Numbered from the stretch's first letter, positions 8,677 through 17,716 are shown. The stretch: DNA of 64,000 bases from Candidatus Accumulibacter conexus (GCA_017592775.1 JAGFNJ010000019.1:1-64000), one strand, 5' to 3'. Translations and numbers: made by a program. The notes: generated by a model from the sequence alone, not told the origin.

Positions 8677-10440
8677 TTGGCACTGACCCTACTCGGATTG
8701 TCCGGCGCGCTGACGCACGACCCATCGGCAGCTCTCTACCGCGACGGCAGGTTGGTCGCTGCCGCCGAGGAGGAGCGCTTCGTTCGTGACAAGCATGCCA
8801 AGAACCGCATGCCCTACGAGGCGGCGAAGTTCTGCCTCGATTTCGCCGGCATCCGGCCGGCCGAGGTGGACGCGGTGGCGATCCCCTTTGCCCCGATCAG
8901 CCTGCTGGGACCAGCGCGCTGGCACTATGCGCGGCGCTACTGGTACGCTCCGGACCGTGCGCTGGACGCCATCCTGACCGGCAACCGCCGTTTTCACCGT
9001 TACCGCAGGCGGATCGAGTGGTGTCTGCAGCAGTTGGGTTTCGATCTGCGGAAAACCGAGATCGTGCCGGTCGAGCACCACCTCGCGCACGCCGCGAGTG
9101 CCTACCATTGCGCCGGCTTCCAGGAGAAGACGGCGATCCTCGGCATCGACGGCAAGGGCGAGTACGCGACGACCTTCTTTGGCTACGGCGAAAATGGCAG
9201 GATTCACAGGATCAAGGAGTTCTACGATCCGGATTCGCTGGGGGGCTTGTACGGGGCGCTGACCGAGTACCTCGGTTTCGAGATGCTCGACGGCGAGTAC
9301 AAGGTGATGGGAATGGCGCCCTACGGCGATCCCGGGCGTTACGATTTCTCGCGTCTCGCCCGCTTCGAGAACGGTGAACTGAAGGTCAATACCCAATACG
9401 CCAACGTGATCGGCTTTCGCCGGTACAAGGAAGAGGGCAAGGGGTACTACTTCTCGCCGAAGCTGGTGGAATGGCTGGGACCGAAGCGTGCCGGGGATGT
9501 CGCCGACGATCCCTACATTCATTACGCGGCGAGCATGCAGAAGCTGTTCGAGGATCTGTCGCTGCAGATGCTCGACCACTATCTGGGCGATATCCTGCGG
9601 GAGACCGGCCGCCTTGCCTTTTCCGGCGGCGGGGCGCTGAACGTCAAGCTCAATCAGAAGATCATTGCCCGTCCGGACGTGCGCGAACTCTTTGTCCAGC
9701 CGGCCTCCGGTGACGCCGGCACGGCGGTTGGCGCAGCGGCCTACGTCTCGGTGCAGCGTGGCGTCGCGGTCGAGAAGATGGAGCACGTCTATCTCGGCCC
9801 GGCATACAGCAACGAGGACGTCATCGCCGCCTGCGCGCGGCATCCGGCCAGGCCGGCGTGGCTGCGGCTCGACGCGGTCCCGCTGCGGGTCGCGCGGCTG
9901 CTGGCAGCCGGCCATCCGGTGGCCTGGTTCCAAGGCAGGATGGAGTTCGGACCGCGTGCGCTCGGTGGCCGGTCGATCCTTGGCTGCCCGAGCGTTGCCG
10001 GTGTCGCCGACCGGATCAACGCGCAGATCAAGTTTCGCGAACGCTGGCGCCCGTTCTGTCCGAGCATGCTCGATACCGTCGCGCCGCAGATGCTCGGCAG
10101 CGCGCATCCGGCACCGTTCATGACCTTCACTTTCGAGGTGGCGAAAGGCTGGAAGGAACGGGTGCCCGAGGTCGTGCACGAGGATGGCACGTCGCGTGCG
10201 CAGGTGCTGCGGCGCGAGTTCAATCCGCGCTACTATGACCTGATGCTCGAACTCGAGAGGCTCACCGGCAACGGTGTCGTGCTGAATACCTCTCTGAACC
10301 GCCGCGGTGAGCCGATGATCTGCTCACCGACCGATGCACTCAACATGTTCTTCGGCTCGGACCTGCAGTACCTGGTGATGGAGGATGTCCTGGTGGTCAA
10401 GGACGGAGCCGATCGACAGCTGATCGACACACACGAATAA
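8677..10440 (+). CDS. NodU/CmcH-family carbamoyltransferase
   Basis: This 587-residue protein belongs to the O-carbamoyltransferases that use carbamoyl phosphate and ATP to carbamoylate a sugar or other hydroxyl. The N-terminal Kae1-like domain begins LLGLSGALTHDPSAAL and AAEEERFVRDKH. The metal-binding HHLAHAAS lies near residue 133, followed by GIDGKGEY and FSGGGALNVKLNQKI. The C-terminal YrdC-like half has MEFGPRALGGRSIL, RERWRPFCPSML and NTSLNRRGEPMICSPTDAL. Length is normal for the family. TTG is the likely start because the conserved N-terminus begins there. Its stop shares one base with the next ATG (TAATG), implying translational coupling. The acceptor is unknown; no nodulation or antibiotic genes are near. 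Confidence 0.93.
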   Translation: MALTLLGLSGALTHDPSAALYRDGRLVAAAEEERFVRDKHAKNRMPYEAAKFCLDFAGIRPAEVDAVAIPFAPISLLGPARWHYARRYWYAPDRALDAILTGNRRFHRYRRRIEWCLQQLGFDLRKTEIVPVEHHLAHAASAYHCAGFQEKTAILGIDGKGEYATTFFGYGENGRIHRIKEFYDPDSLGGLYGALTEYLGFEMLDGEYKVMGMAPYGDPGRYDFSRLARFENGELKVNTQYANVIGFRRYKEEGKGYYFSPKLVEWLGPKRAGDVADDPYIHYAASMQKLFEDLSLQMLDHYLGDILRETGRLAFSGGGALNVKLNQKIIARPDVRELFVQPASGDAGTAVGAAAYVSVQRGVAVEKMEHVYLGPAYSNEDVIAACARHPARPAWLRLDAVPLRVARLLAAGHPVAWFQGRMEFGPRALGGRSILGCPSVAGVADRINAQIKFRERWRPFCPSMLDTVAPQMLGSAHPAPFMTFTFEVAKGWKERVPEVVHEDGTSRAQVLRREFNPRYYDLMLELERLTGNGVVLNTSLNRRGEPMICSPTDALNMFFGSDLQYLVMEDVLVVKDGADRQLIDTHE

Positions 10441-11942
10441 TGAAGAAAATCAAACTGCTCTACGCAAGGAACATCATCAGCAGGAAGTCGGCGCAACAGG
10501 AGCTGTCGTTCCTGCTGCTGGTGCACAACCTGGCCTTCGAGAAGACCGTGGAAGTGCGCTGGGCTGGCGAAGACGGCGTCTGGCACAGGTTGCCGGCGGC
10601 CCATCACGGCGCCATCGACGGCGAAAAGGAATACTGGCTGGCGACAACGACCCTTGCGCTTGCCGACGATCAACCGCTGCCTGGCAACGTCGAATTCGCC
10701 GTTCGCTATTGCGTCGGCGGCAGCGAGTACTGGGACAACAACGACGGCGGCAACCACAGCATCCAGGCCGACTCGGGGATCATGCTCGGCGCCGACTGTG
10801 CCCTGCAGAACGTCGAGTTTGCAACGCGCCTGGCCGAGCAGCAGCGACTCGTGCCGGTGGTCGTGGCCGTCAACAGCGACCTCGGTGTGCGCCGCGTCAG
10901 CATCGAATGGAGCACCGACGACTGGCGGAACACGCAGCAGTCGAATTGCCGCTACCGGCGCAACTATTGGGACAGCGAGTTTCTCAGCAACGCGCGCAAC
11001 CCCAACCACTACGGTTGTCAGATCTGGCAGGCCGGGCTCAGGATCGGCGACGCCTTTCGCCTGCGCTACCGTATCAGCTGTGAAACCAGGCAGCACGAAG
11101 TGCTCCACGACGACGCCTTCGGCCATGATTACGTCGTCGAGCGGCCACCACTGACGGTGATGATCCTCAACCTCCACTGTTGCCAGGAGGAGGAGCAGGA
11201 CCGCAAGCTGTCGCAGATCGCGCGGGCGATCGATGAACTCGGGGTGGACATCGTCTGCCTGCAGGAGGTCGCCGAACTCTGGAATGACGGTCGCGGTGAC
11301 TGGCAGACGAACACGGCGCGGATCATCAACGAGCGACTCGCTGCGCCGTATCAACTGGTGACCGACTGGTCGCATCTCGGTTTCGACCGTTATCGCGAGG
11401 GGGTGGCGGTACTCAGCCGCTACCCGGTCGAGAGCCACCGGGCGCGTTACGTATCGCCCAGTACCGACCCCTACAGCATCCACTCGCGCAAGGTGGTGAT
11501 GGCGCGCGTCCGCGTGCCGCGCTTTGGCCTGATCAACGTCTTTTCATCACACCTGAGCTGGTGGGAGGACGGCTTTGCGGAGCAGTTCGGGAATCTCCGC
11601 CGCTGGGCGAGCGAAGAGCATGGCGACGGGATTGCGGCCAGCATGCTCTGTGGCGACTTCAACATCAAGGCCGGTGCACGGGGCTACCAGTTGGTCGTCG
11701 AGTCGCGTGAATATCACGATCAGTACCTGGCAGCGACCTCGCCGCTGGTGTTCGACAAGGTTTTCGCAGCCAGGGAGTCCGGCTGGGCGCATTACCTCGA
11801 CGACGATCGGCGGATCGATTACGTCTTCCTGCGCCAGGGCAGTCAGTTGCGCGTCACTTCCGCAAGGAGCGTCTTCACCGACCACGATTATGGCAGGGTG
11901 TCCGACCATCTGGGCTATCTGATGACCTTCGAGCCAACATGA
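10440..11942 (+). CDS. CBM21-like carbohydrate-binding protein fused to an endonuclease/exonuclease/phosphatase (EEP) domain
   Basis: The 500-residue protein has three parts. Residues about 20-115 look like a CBM21 starch/glycogen-binding module: VHNLAFEKTVEVRW, a Trp-containing strand and the signature SEYWDNNDGGNHSI. Residues about 125-232 form a second, more diverged module of similar type (VPVVVAVNSD, STDDWRN, YRISC). Residues about 238-498 are an EEP hydrolase: MILNLH, DIVCLQEV (catalytic Glu near 276), LCGDFNIKAG (near 405), RIDYVFLR and a final VSDHLGYL. EEP enzymes cleave phosphodiesters or phosphomonoesters with a divalent metal. There is no signal peptide, so it probably acts in the cytoplasm. 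The fusion suggests a phosphoesterase tethered to an alpha-glucan. It is coupled to the carbamoyltransferase by a one-base overlap. Confidence 0.8.
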   Translation: MKKIKLLYARNIISRKSAQQELSFLLLVHNLAFEKTVEVRWAGEDGVWHRLPAAHHGAIDGEKEYWLATTTLALADDQPLPGNVEFAVRYCVGGSEYWDNNDGGNHSIQADSGIMLGADCALQNVEFATRLAEQQRLVPVVVAVNSDLGVRRVSIEWSTDDWRNTQQSNCRYRRNYWDSEFLSNARNPNHYGCQIWQAGLRIGDAFRLRYRISCETRQHEVLHDDAFGHDYVVERPPLTVMILNLHCCQEEEQDRKLSQIARAIDELGVDIVCLQEVAELWNDGRGDWQTNTARIINERLAAPYQLVTDWSHLGFDRYREGVAVLSRYPVESHRARYVSPSTDPYSIHSRKVVMARVRVPRFGLINVFSSHLSWWEDGFAEQFGNLRRWASEEHGDGIAASMLCGDFNIKAGARGYQLVVESREYHDQYLAATSPLVFDKVFAARESGWAHYLDDDRRIDYVFLRQGSQLRVTSARSVFTDHDYGRVSDHLGYLMTFEPT

Positions 11943-12021
11943 GCCGGACGAATTCTCACGGCTCGCCTCGCTGCCCCGGGTAGCGGGCGGGCATCACACA
12001 CGACAGGCAGTCATTCTCGAA

Positions 12022-13617
12022 ATGGATACGGCAGAGAACTATGCAGTACCGGTGCACGGAAACCTCGGCGGTTCCTTCGTGCGCAGCAACGACTTCAACG
12101 AGAAGTTCCATCTTCGTTGGGGCAAGATCATCTTCGATGTGTCCTTCGGCGCTCAGCTCAACCTCAAGGTGATCCTGAGGGTCTATCGGGACCACGGCAT
12201 CTGCGAAACCTACGTCGTCGATACCGATCCCTACGACATCCACTGGAACCACCACAAGCGGCGGACGCGCGACTTCTACATACACCCCGAATCGCGCAGC
12301 TTCGGCCGGGTGAACTGCGTCAAGTTCGCCTTCGTCGTGCACCGCGACGAACACTCGCTGCCCTCGCGGCACGAGTACATCTTCATGGACTGGCAGCAGT
12401 TGCGCAGCGAGCAGCCGCAGTACCGGAGAATCACCTCCGAGTGGGCGACGCACAACAGGTACCGCACCCATGAATGCAACGCCTGGCAGTTGCAGAGTGA
12501 TGTCGACTGGTACAACCACCACTTCGACTCGCTGCACCTGATTCCCAAGTTCACCAAGGGGCAGCAGCACCATCCCTACCATCCGAAGCGCTTCATCCAT
12601 GATCACATCGACAAGGTGATCAGCAGCAAGCACAGGCACCCGAACCGTTTCTGCACGATCAAGGTGAGCGTGGACTGCATCGACGACCACGACTTCACGC
12701 GCCACCTGGTGCACGCCAGCGAGCAGGGTGTCTGGGTGCAGTGCATCGTCGACTGGCGGAAGATGACGCTGACCAACAGTGACAACTACGCCCGGCTCAA
12801 GCGTGCCGGCGTCGAGCTGGTGGGGGTCTTCTGCACGCCGCACCACCACCTGATCGAAGTCGATCCGGACATGCATACCAAGTTCATCATCTTCAACGAC
12901 GAGGACTGCATTCTGGGTTCGTTCAACATCACCTTCGACCGCTGGTGGGCGAACTGGGAGTCGGGAATGACCTTCCACTCGAAGGGGGTCTGTCGCCTGC
13001 TCGACAATGTCTTCCAGAGCGAACGCGGGGGGGTCAACCAGCGCTACGGCGTCGATCCGCTGAGCCCGTTCAACCTGCTCTACACCTTTGGCCGGCAGGC
13101 CCTGCTCGACGGCAGGTATTACCGCCCGCACCATGCCATCCTGGCGGAAATCCATCGTGCCAAACGTTCCATCAAGCTGACGCTGTTTCTGATCGGCAAC
13201 CTGCTGGGCGAGCACGGGGACAGCGTCGTCGATGCCCTGATCCACGCCAGGAATCGTGGCGTGCACGTGCACATCCTGCTCAATGGTCATCTCGCGCGGC
13301 AGGGCCGGGTCGGCATCGAGCGATCGATGGCCGAGGAGTTGAATCGTCCGCTGCTTCCCGCAGTGCAGGGTTTGCGCACTGCCGGCATCGCCGTCGGTCT
13401 GGTCTATGGGCAGACCGACCACCCGGTGCCCTACTCGCCGATCCATTCCAAGTACTGCATCATCGACGAGGCGACGGTCATCGAGGGCAGCTTCAACTGG
13501 TACAACACGTCGGTCTTCTCGCACGACCTGCTCGTCCTCGCGACGAATCGTGAGGTGGCGAAGGCCTATCTGCACGAGTTTGAACAGATCCAGCATCTGT
13601 TCAGGGTCTACTATTGA
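12022..13617 (+). CDS. Phospholipase-D-fold protein with two HKD-type motifs
   Basis: The 531-residue protein has an unclassified N-terminal region (1-150) rich in aromatic and His residues, then two PLD-fold halves. The second motif is canonical, H475-x-K-x4-D480 in HSKYCIID followed by GSFNW. The first, HTKFIIFN at 285-292, has Asn where the HKD Asp is expected, followed by GSFN. The superfamily includes phospholipases, cardiolipin synthases and nucleases that work through a phospho-His intermediate. No signal peptide or membrane segment is seen. It lies 79 bp after the CBM21-EEP gene in the same direction without a clear terminator between them, so a shared role is likely. Confidence 0.85.
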   Translation: MDTAENYAVPVHGNLGGSFVRSNDFNEKFHLRWGKIIFDVSFGAQLNLKVILRVYRDHGICETYVVDTDPYDIHWNHHKRRTRDFYIHPESRSFGRVNCVKFAFVVHRDEHSLPSRHEYIFMDWQQLRSEQPQYRRITSEWATHNRYRTHECNAWQLQSDVDWYNHHFDSLHLIPKFTKGQQHHPYHPKRFIHDHIDKVISSKHRHPNRFCTIKVSVDCIDDHDFTRHLVHASEQGVWVQCIVDWRKMTLTNSDNYARLKRAGVELVGVFCTPHHHLIEVDPDMHTKFIIFNDEDCILGSFNITFDRWWANWESGMTFHSKGVCRLLDNVFQSERGGVNQRYGVDPLSPFNLLYTFGRQALLDGRYYRPHHAILAEIHRAKRSIKLTLFLIGNLLGEHGDSVVDALIHARNRGVHVHILLNGHLARQGRVGIERSMAEELNRPLLPAVQGLRTAGIAVGLVYGQTDHPVPYSPIHSKYCIIDEATVIEGSFNWYNTSVFSHDLLVLATNREVAKAYLHEFEQIQHLFRVYY

Positions 13618-13648
13618 GTGCCGGCCTGCCCCATCTGAAAACGGATAA

Positions 13649-13677
13649 TTGACTCCAGGAGCGGCGCCAAGGATACT
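13649..13677 (+). promoter_or_regulatory. Sigma-70 promoter for pgk
   Basis: TTGACT (13649-13654), a 17-bp spacer and GATACT (13672-13677) make a good sigma-70 promoter. It lies just after the PLD-fold gene and gives pgk an untranslated leader of roughly 155 bases. Confidence 0.65.
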
Positions 13678-13781
13678 TCGTCTGCGTGGTCGAAACGCCT
13701 TCCCACAGGTTGCATTTTCTCAACGCGGTGGCCAAGAGACGGCGGAGCGTCGAGTCGTCCGACAGCCAATACGGAGACACC

Positions 13782-13892
13782 ATGCCCTTTGCGATCCTGA
13801 TTCCAGCTTTTCTCAACACCAACTCACTCTCGAGGAAATCATGTCCAAACTGTTCATCGAAGATCTCGCCCTCGAAGGCAAGCGCGCCCTGA
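13782..13892 (+). CDS. Possible small leader ORF overlapping the start of pgk
   Basis: A 36-codon frame begins at ATG 13782 with GGAG a few bases upstream and ends inside pgk at 13892, in a different frame. The predicted peptide starts [11 protein letters not shown] and is hydrophobic at its N-terminus. It could be a regulatory leader peptide or chance; only its position in the long pgk leader supports it. Confidence 0.2.
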   Translation: MPFAILIPAFLNTNSLSRKSCPNCSSKISPSKASAP

Positions 13893-15097
13893 TTCGCGTC
13901 GATTTCAACGTTCCCCAGGATAAGGTCACCGGCGCCATCACCAACACCAAACGCATCGAGGCGGCGCTGCCAACGATCAGGTATGCTCTGGACAAGGGGG
14001 CTGCCGTCATCCTGATGTCACACCTCGGCCGTCCGGACGGCAAGGCCAATCCCAAGTTCAGCCTGGCACCGGTTGCCGTCGCCCTCGGTGACCTGCTCGG
14101 GCGGCCGGTCAAGTTCCTGCCCGATTGCGTCGGCCCCGAAGTCGAGGCTGCCTGTGCTCAGATCAAGCCGGGCGAAGTCATCCTGCTCGAGAACCTGCGC
14201 TTCCACATCGAGGAAGAGGGCAAGGCCAGCGTCACGAATGCCGACGGGACGGTGACCAAGCTCAAGGCCAATCCGGACGACGTCAAGGCATTCCGCGCTT
14301 CGCTCACCAGGCTGGCCGACGTCTATATCAACGATGCCTTCGGCACCGCGCATCGCGATCATTCGTCGATGACCGGCGTGCAGCTCCCCGAGCGCGCCTC
14401 GGGTTACCTGATGAACAAGGAACTGGCCGCTTTCTCGGCCGTTCTCGAGTCGCCGCAACGGCCGTTGCTGGCGATCCTCGGCGGCGCCAAGGTTGCCGAC
14501 AAGATCCAGTTGATCAACAACCTGCTCGACAAGGCAGATCAGATCATCATCGGTGGTGGCATGGCATTCACCTTCAAGAAGGTGCTTTCGGGAATGCCGA
14601 TCGGCAACTCGCTGTTCGACGAGGAGGGCGCCAAGCTCGTTCCCGGCCTGATGGACAAGGCGCGCGAGAAGGGCAAGGAGATTCTCCTGCCGGTCGATTT
14701 CGTCACCGCCGACAAGTTCGACGCCAATGCCAGCACCGGTACGGCCAACGACGTGGACGGGATTCCGGACGGCTGGCTCGGACTCGACTGCGGCCCCGAG
14801 TCGACGCGCATCTTCAGCGACGCCATCAGGAAGGCAAGGACGATCATCTGGAATGGCCCGGCGGGCGTCTTCGAGTTCGAGAAGTTCGAAGCCGGCACGC
14901 GCGCGATGGCGCAAGCGGTCGTCGAGGCCACCGCGGCGGGTGCCATCACCGTCATCGGCGGTGGTGACACGGCCACCGCCGCGAAGAAGTACGGGGCCGA
15001 CAAGAAGGTCACGCACAGTTCCACCGGTGGCGGCGCCTCGCTCGAGTATCTCGAAGGCAAGGTCCTTCCTGGCGTTGCCGCGCTCTCCGAGAAGTGA
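13841..15097 (+). CDS. pgk: Phosphoglycerate kinase
   Basis: The 418-residue enzyme converts 1,3-bisphosphoglycerate and ADP to 3-phosphoglycerate and ATP, and runs in reverse in gluconeogenesis. Landmarks are [91 protein letters not shown] and [15 protein letters not shown]. It is about 25 residues longer than compact Pgk forms because of a segment near residues 125-150 ([19 protein letters not shown]). The start is fixed by GAGGAAATC before the ATG. tpiA follows 75 bp later in the same direction. Confidence 0.98.
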   Translation: MSKLFIEDLALEGKRALIRVDFNVPQDKVTGAITNTKRIEAALPTIRYALDKGAAVILMSHLGRPDGKANPKFSLAPVAVALGDLLGRPVKFLPDCVGPEVEAACAQIKPGEVILLENLRFHIEEEGKASVTNADGTVTKLKANPDDVKAFRASLTRLADVYINDAFGTAHRDHSSMTGVQLPERASGYLMNKELAAFSAVLESPQRPLLAILGGAKVADKIQLINNLLDKADQIIIGGGMAFTFKKVLSGMPIGNSLFDEEGAKLVPGLMDKAREKGKEILLPVDFVTADKFDANASTGTANDVDGIPDGWLGLDCGPESTRIFSDAIRKARTIIWNGPAGVFEFEKFEAGTRAMAQAVVEATAAGAITVIGGGDTATAAKKYGADKKVTHSSTGGGASLEYLEGKVLPGVAALSEK

Positions 15098-15103
15098 TGC
15101 CGA

Positions 15104-15126
15104 CGGCCCCGGCAGGGTCGGGGCCG
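15104..15126 (+). other. Perfect hairpin between pgk and tpiA
   Basis: CGGCCCCG (15104-15111) and CGGGGCCG (15119-15126) form a perfect 8-bp stem with a 7-base loop, 7 bp after the pgk stop. No T-run follows, so it is more likely an mRNA-processing or partial-attenuation structure than a full terminator. Confidence 0.5.
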
Positions 15127-15172
15127 ATTGGCTTCTCCAGTCATCCCCCGCAATACAACATCGAGGAACAAC

Positions 15173-15940
15173 ATGCGCAAAATCGTAATCGCCGGCAACT
15201 GGAAGATGAACAAGACCGTTGCCGAGTCAGTGAAGCTGGCTGGTGAAGTGGTCGCTGCCGCCAAGGACATCAAGCAAGTGGTCGTCGCGATCGCCCCGAC
15301 CTATCTCGCTCTGGCGAAAGTGGCCGAAGTGCTGCAGGGGAGCAACGTCAAGCTCGCCGCGCAGGATGTGCACTGGGAGAACCAGGGCGCTTTCACCGGC
15401 AAGGTCAGCGCCGACATGCTCAAGGAGATCGGTGTCGACTACGTGATCATTGGTCACTCCGAGCAGCGCAGCTACTTCGGCGAGACCGACGAGACGGTCA
15501 ACAAGAAGGTCAGGAAGGTGCTGTCGCTGGCCATGAAGCCAATCATCTGCATTGGCGAGACCCTCGCCGAGCGCAAGGAAGGCCGCCTTGAAAGTGTCCT
15601 GACGAGGCAGGTCAATGGTGCCTATGCCGGGCTTTCAGCCGACGAAGCGCTGTCCACAGTGATCGCCTACGAACCGGTCTGGGCCATCGGTACCGGCGTC
15701 ACCGCCAGCGACGACGAGGCCCAGGAGGCGCACGCCTTCGTTCGCGGCCTGCTGGCCAAGCTCTACGGCGACAGCGTCGCCCAGTCGATCAGCATTCAGT
15801 ACGGCGGTTCGATGAAACCCGAGAACGCTGCCGGGCTGCTGGCGCAGAAGGACATCGACGGCGGCCTGATCGGCGGCGCGGCACTGAAGGCGGACAGTTT
15901 CCTTGGTATCGTCCGCCCTGGCGAGGGACTCAGCAAGTAG
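15173..15940 (+). CDS. tpiA: Triosephosphate isomerase
   Basis: The 255-residue (beta/alpha)8 enzyme interconverts dihydroxyacetone phosphate and glyceraldehyde 3-phosphate. The substrate Asn/Lys lie in AGNWKMNK, the catalytic His in IGHSEQRSYF, the catalytic Glu in AYEPVWAIGTG and the phosphate-binding loop in YGGSMKPENA, then GGLIGGAAL. The start at MRKIVIAGNWK is supported by GAGGAACAAC upstream. In many betaproteobacteria secG follows tpiA; here tpiA instead ends at a strong bidirectional hairpin facing gpmI. Confidence 0.98.
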   Translation: MRKIVIAGNWKMNKTVAESVKLAGEVVAAAKDIKQVVVAIAPTYLALAKVAEVLQGSNVKLAAQDVHWENQGAFTGKVSADMLKEIGVDYVIIGHSEQRSYFGETDETVNKKVRKVLSLAMKPIICIGETLAERKEGRLESVLTRQVNGAYAGLSADEALSTVIAYEPVWAIGTGVTASDDEAQEAHAFVRGLLAKLYGDSVAQSISIQYGGSMKPENAAGLLAQKDIDGGLIGGAALKADSFLGIVRPGEGLSK

Positions 15941-16020
15941 CCACGGCTGCAGCGCGAGCGAGGCGGCAACTGCGACCCGGTTGCCGTCGTCCTGCTCGCG
16001 GTGCAGCACCGAAGATCAGC

Positions 16021-16071
16021 CGCGCGCGGCAATCGACCTGTGTTACCGGGCCGATTGCCGCGCGCGTTTCT
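16021..16071. terminator. Bidirectional terminator-like hairpin between tpiA and gpmI
   Basis: A perfect 15-bp inverted repeat (16021-16035 with 16052-16066; arm CGCGCGCGGCAATCG) flanks a 16-base loop and is followed on the plus strand by TTTCT. It lies exactly between two convergent genes and probably ends both transcripts, with the plus-strand U-tract being short. Confidence 0.75.
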
Positions 16072-17716
16072 AAGCCTGCCTGACGGTCAGCAGGCTCTCG
16101 TCCCACTTGGCGTGCTTCTCGAAACCAAGCAGGTTGGCGATCGTCGCGGCGATGTTTGACAGACCTGCCGTGGCGGTCTGCGCCAGACCGAGCCGGCCGC
16201 CGCTCACATTGTCGTAGAGGACCAGCGGCACCGGATTCAGCGTGTGCGAGGTCTTGCTCTTGAACGATCCGTCCGCATTCGTGGCGGGCCGTCCGCTCTT
16301 CTTGTCGATCTCGTACATCTCGTCCGCATTGCCATGGTCGGCAGTGATCAGGGCCACGCCTCCCATGGCGTCGATCACGGGCAGGATGCGTGCCAGTTGC
16401 AGGTCGACCGCTTCGATCGCCATTGTTGCGGCGCGGAAGTTGCCGGTGTGGCCGACCATGTCGCCATTCGCGAAGTTGCAGCGCAGCGTGCGGTAACGCC
16501 CGCTCTTGAGGGCAGCGATCATCGCGTCGGCGATCTCGGCGGCTTTCATCCACGGCCGCTGCTCGAAGGGGACGACGTCGCTGAGGACCTCTTCGTAGGT
16601 CTCGCCATCGAACTTGTTCGAGCGGTTGCCGTTCCAGAAGTAGGTCACGTGCCCGAACTTCTGCGTTTCGGAACAGGCGAACTGGGTGATTCCGGACTTG
16701 GCAAACCACTCGCCCATGGTATCGAGAATCGCTGGCGGATCGACGAGGAAGCGCTTTGGCAGCTTGAGGTCGCCGTCGTACTGCAGCATTCCGGCGTAGG
16801 TCACCCGCGGTACGCGGACGCGGTCGAACTTGTCGAAGTCGGCTTCCTCGAAGGCGCGCGTGATCTCGATCGCGCGGTCACCGCGGAAGTTGAAGAAGAC
16901 GACCGAGTCACCATCCTCGATCGTGCCGACCGAGTGGCCGCCGCTGGCGATCACGAAAGGCGGCAGGTCCTGATCGATCGTTGCCGGAAAGCGCGCGCGC
17001 AGCGAATTGATCGCCTCCGACGCACTCTCGTGCTGCTCGCCCTCGCCGCGGACGTGTGTCTGCCAGCCGCGCTCGACCATGCTCCAGTTGGCCTCGTAGC
17101 GGTCCATCGTGATGCTCATGCGGCCACCGCCGGAGGCGATGCGGGCGTCGAAGCCGGCGTCACTGATCTTTGCCAGGAAGGACTCGAACGGCAGGACATA
17201 GTCGAGGGCGCTGGTTTCGGGAACGTCGCGTCCGTCAAGCAGGATATGGACGCGGACGGTCGGCACGCCTTCCTCCTTGGCGCGCTGGATCATGGCGCGC
17301 AGGTGGTCGATGTGGCTGTGGACGTTGCCATCCGAGAAGAGGCCGAGAAAGTGGATGACGCCACGGCCGGCGCGTGCGCCGGCGACGATCTGCTGCCAGG
17401 CTGCGCCTTGCCAGATCGAGCCGACGGCAATGGCGTCGGCGACCAGCGCCGCGCCCTGGCTGTAGACCTGGCCGGCGCCGATGGCGTTGTGACCGACTTC
17501 GGAGTTGCCCATGTCCTCGTCTGAAGGCATTCCGACAGCGATGCCATGGGCGCGCAGGGTGATGTTCGGACAGGTGGCGAGCAGGCGGTCCAGGGTGGGC
17601 TTCCTGGCCGCGGCGATGGCACTGCCGACATCCGACTTGGCGATGCCGTAGCCATCCATGATGATCGTGACAATGGGGCCCTGAATTCCGGGGAAGGAGG
17701 CAGATTTCTGCAACAT
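16070..17716 (-). CDS. gpmI: 2,3-bisphosphoglycerate-independent phosphoglycerate mutase
   Basis: The 548-residue Mn-dependent alkaline-phosphatase-superfamily enzyme interconverts 3- and 2-phosphoglycerate. The first metal Asp is in TIIMDGYGIA, the phospho-Ser in MGNSEVGHNAIGAG, then HFLGLFSDGNVHSH, ILLDGRDVPETSA, the C-terminal metal site ITADHGNADEM and the final SKTSHTLNPVPL. Start at MLQKSASF: AGGA lies 8 bases upstream on this strand, and the extra in-frame residues upstream are not conserved. It is convergent with pgk-tpiA, so three lower-glycolysis enzymes are grouped. Confidence 0.97.
   Translation of the reverse strand: MLQKSASFPGIQGPIVTIIMDGYGIAKSDVGSAIAAARKPTLDRLLATCPNITLRAHGIAVGMPSDEDMGNSEVGHNAIGAGQVYSQGAALVADAIAVGSIWQGAAWQQIVAGARAGRGVIHFLGLFSDGNVHSHIDHLRAMIQRAKEEGVPTVRVHILLDGRDVPETSALDYVLPFESFLAKISDAGFDARIASGGGRMSITMDRYEANWSMVERGWQTHVRGEGEQHESASEAINSLRARFPATIDQDLPPFVIASGGHSVGTIEDGDSVVFFNFRGDRAIEITRAFEEADFDKFDRVRVPRVTYAGMLQYDGDLKLPKRFLVDPPAILDTMGEWFAKSGITQFACSETQKFGHVTYFWNGNRSNKFDGETYEEVLSDVVPFEQRPWMKAAEIADAMIAALKSGRYRTLRCNFANGDMVGHTGNFRAATMAIEAVDLQLARILPVIDAMGGVALITADHGNADEMYEIDKKSGRPATNADGSFKSKTSHTLNPVPLVLYDNVSGGRLGLAQTATAGLSNIAATIANLLGFEKHAKWDESLLTVRQA

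Noticed and set aside
11956..13596. 546-residue open frame antisense to the PLD-fold gene
   Set aside because: Shadow of the plus-strand gene, which carries intact HKD-type motifs; no recognisable domain in the antisense frame.
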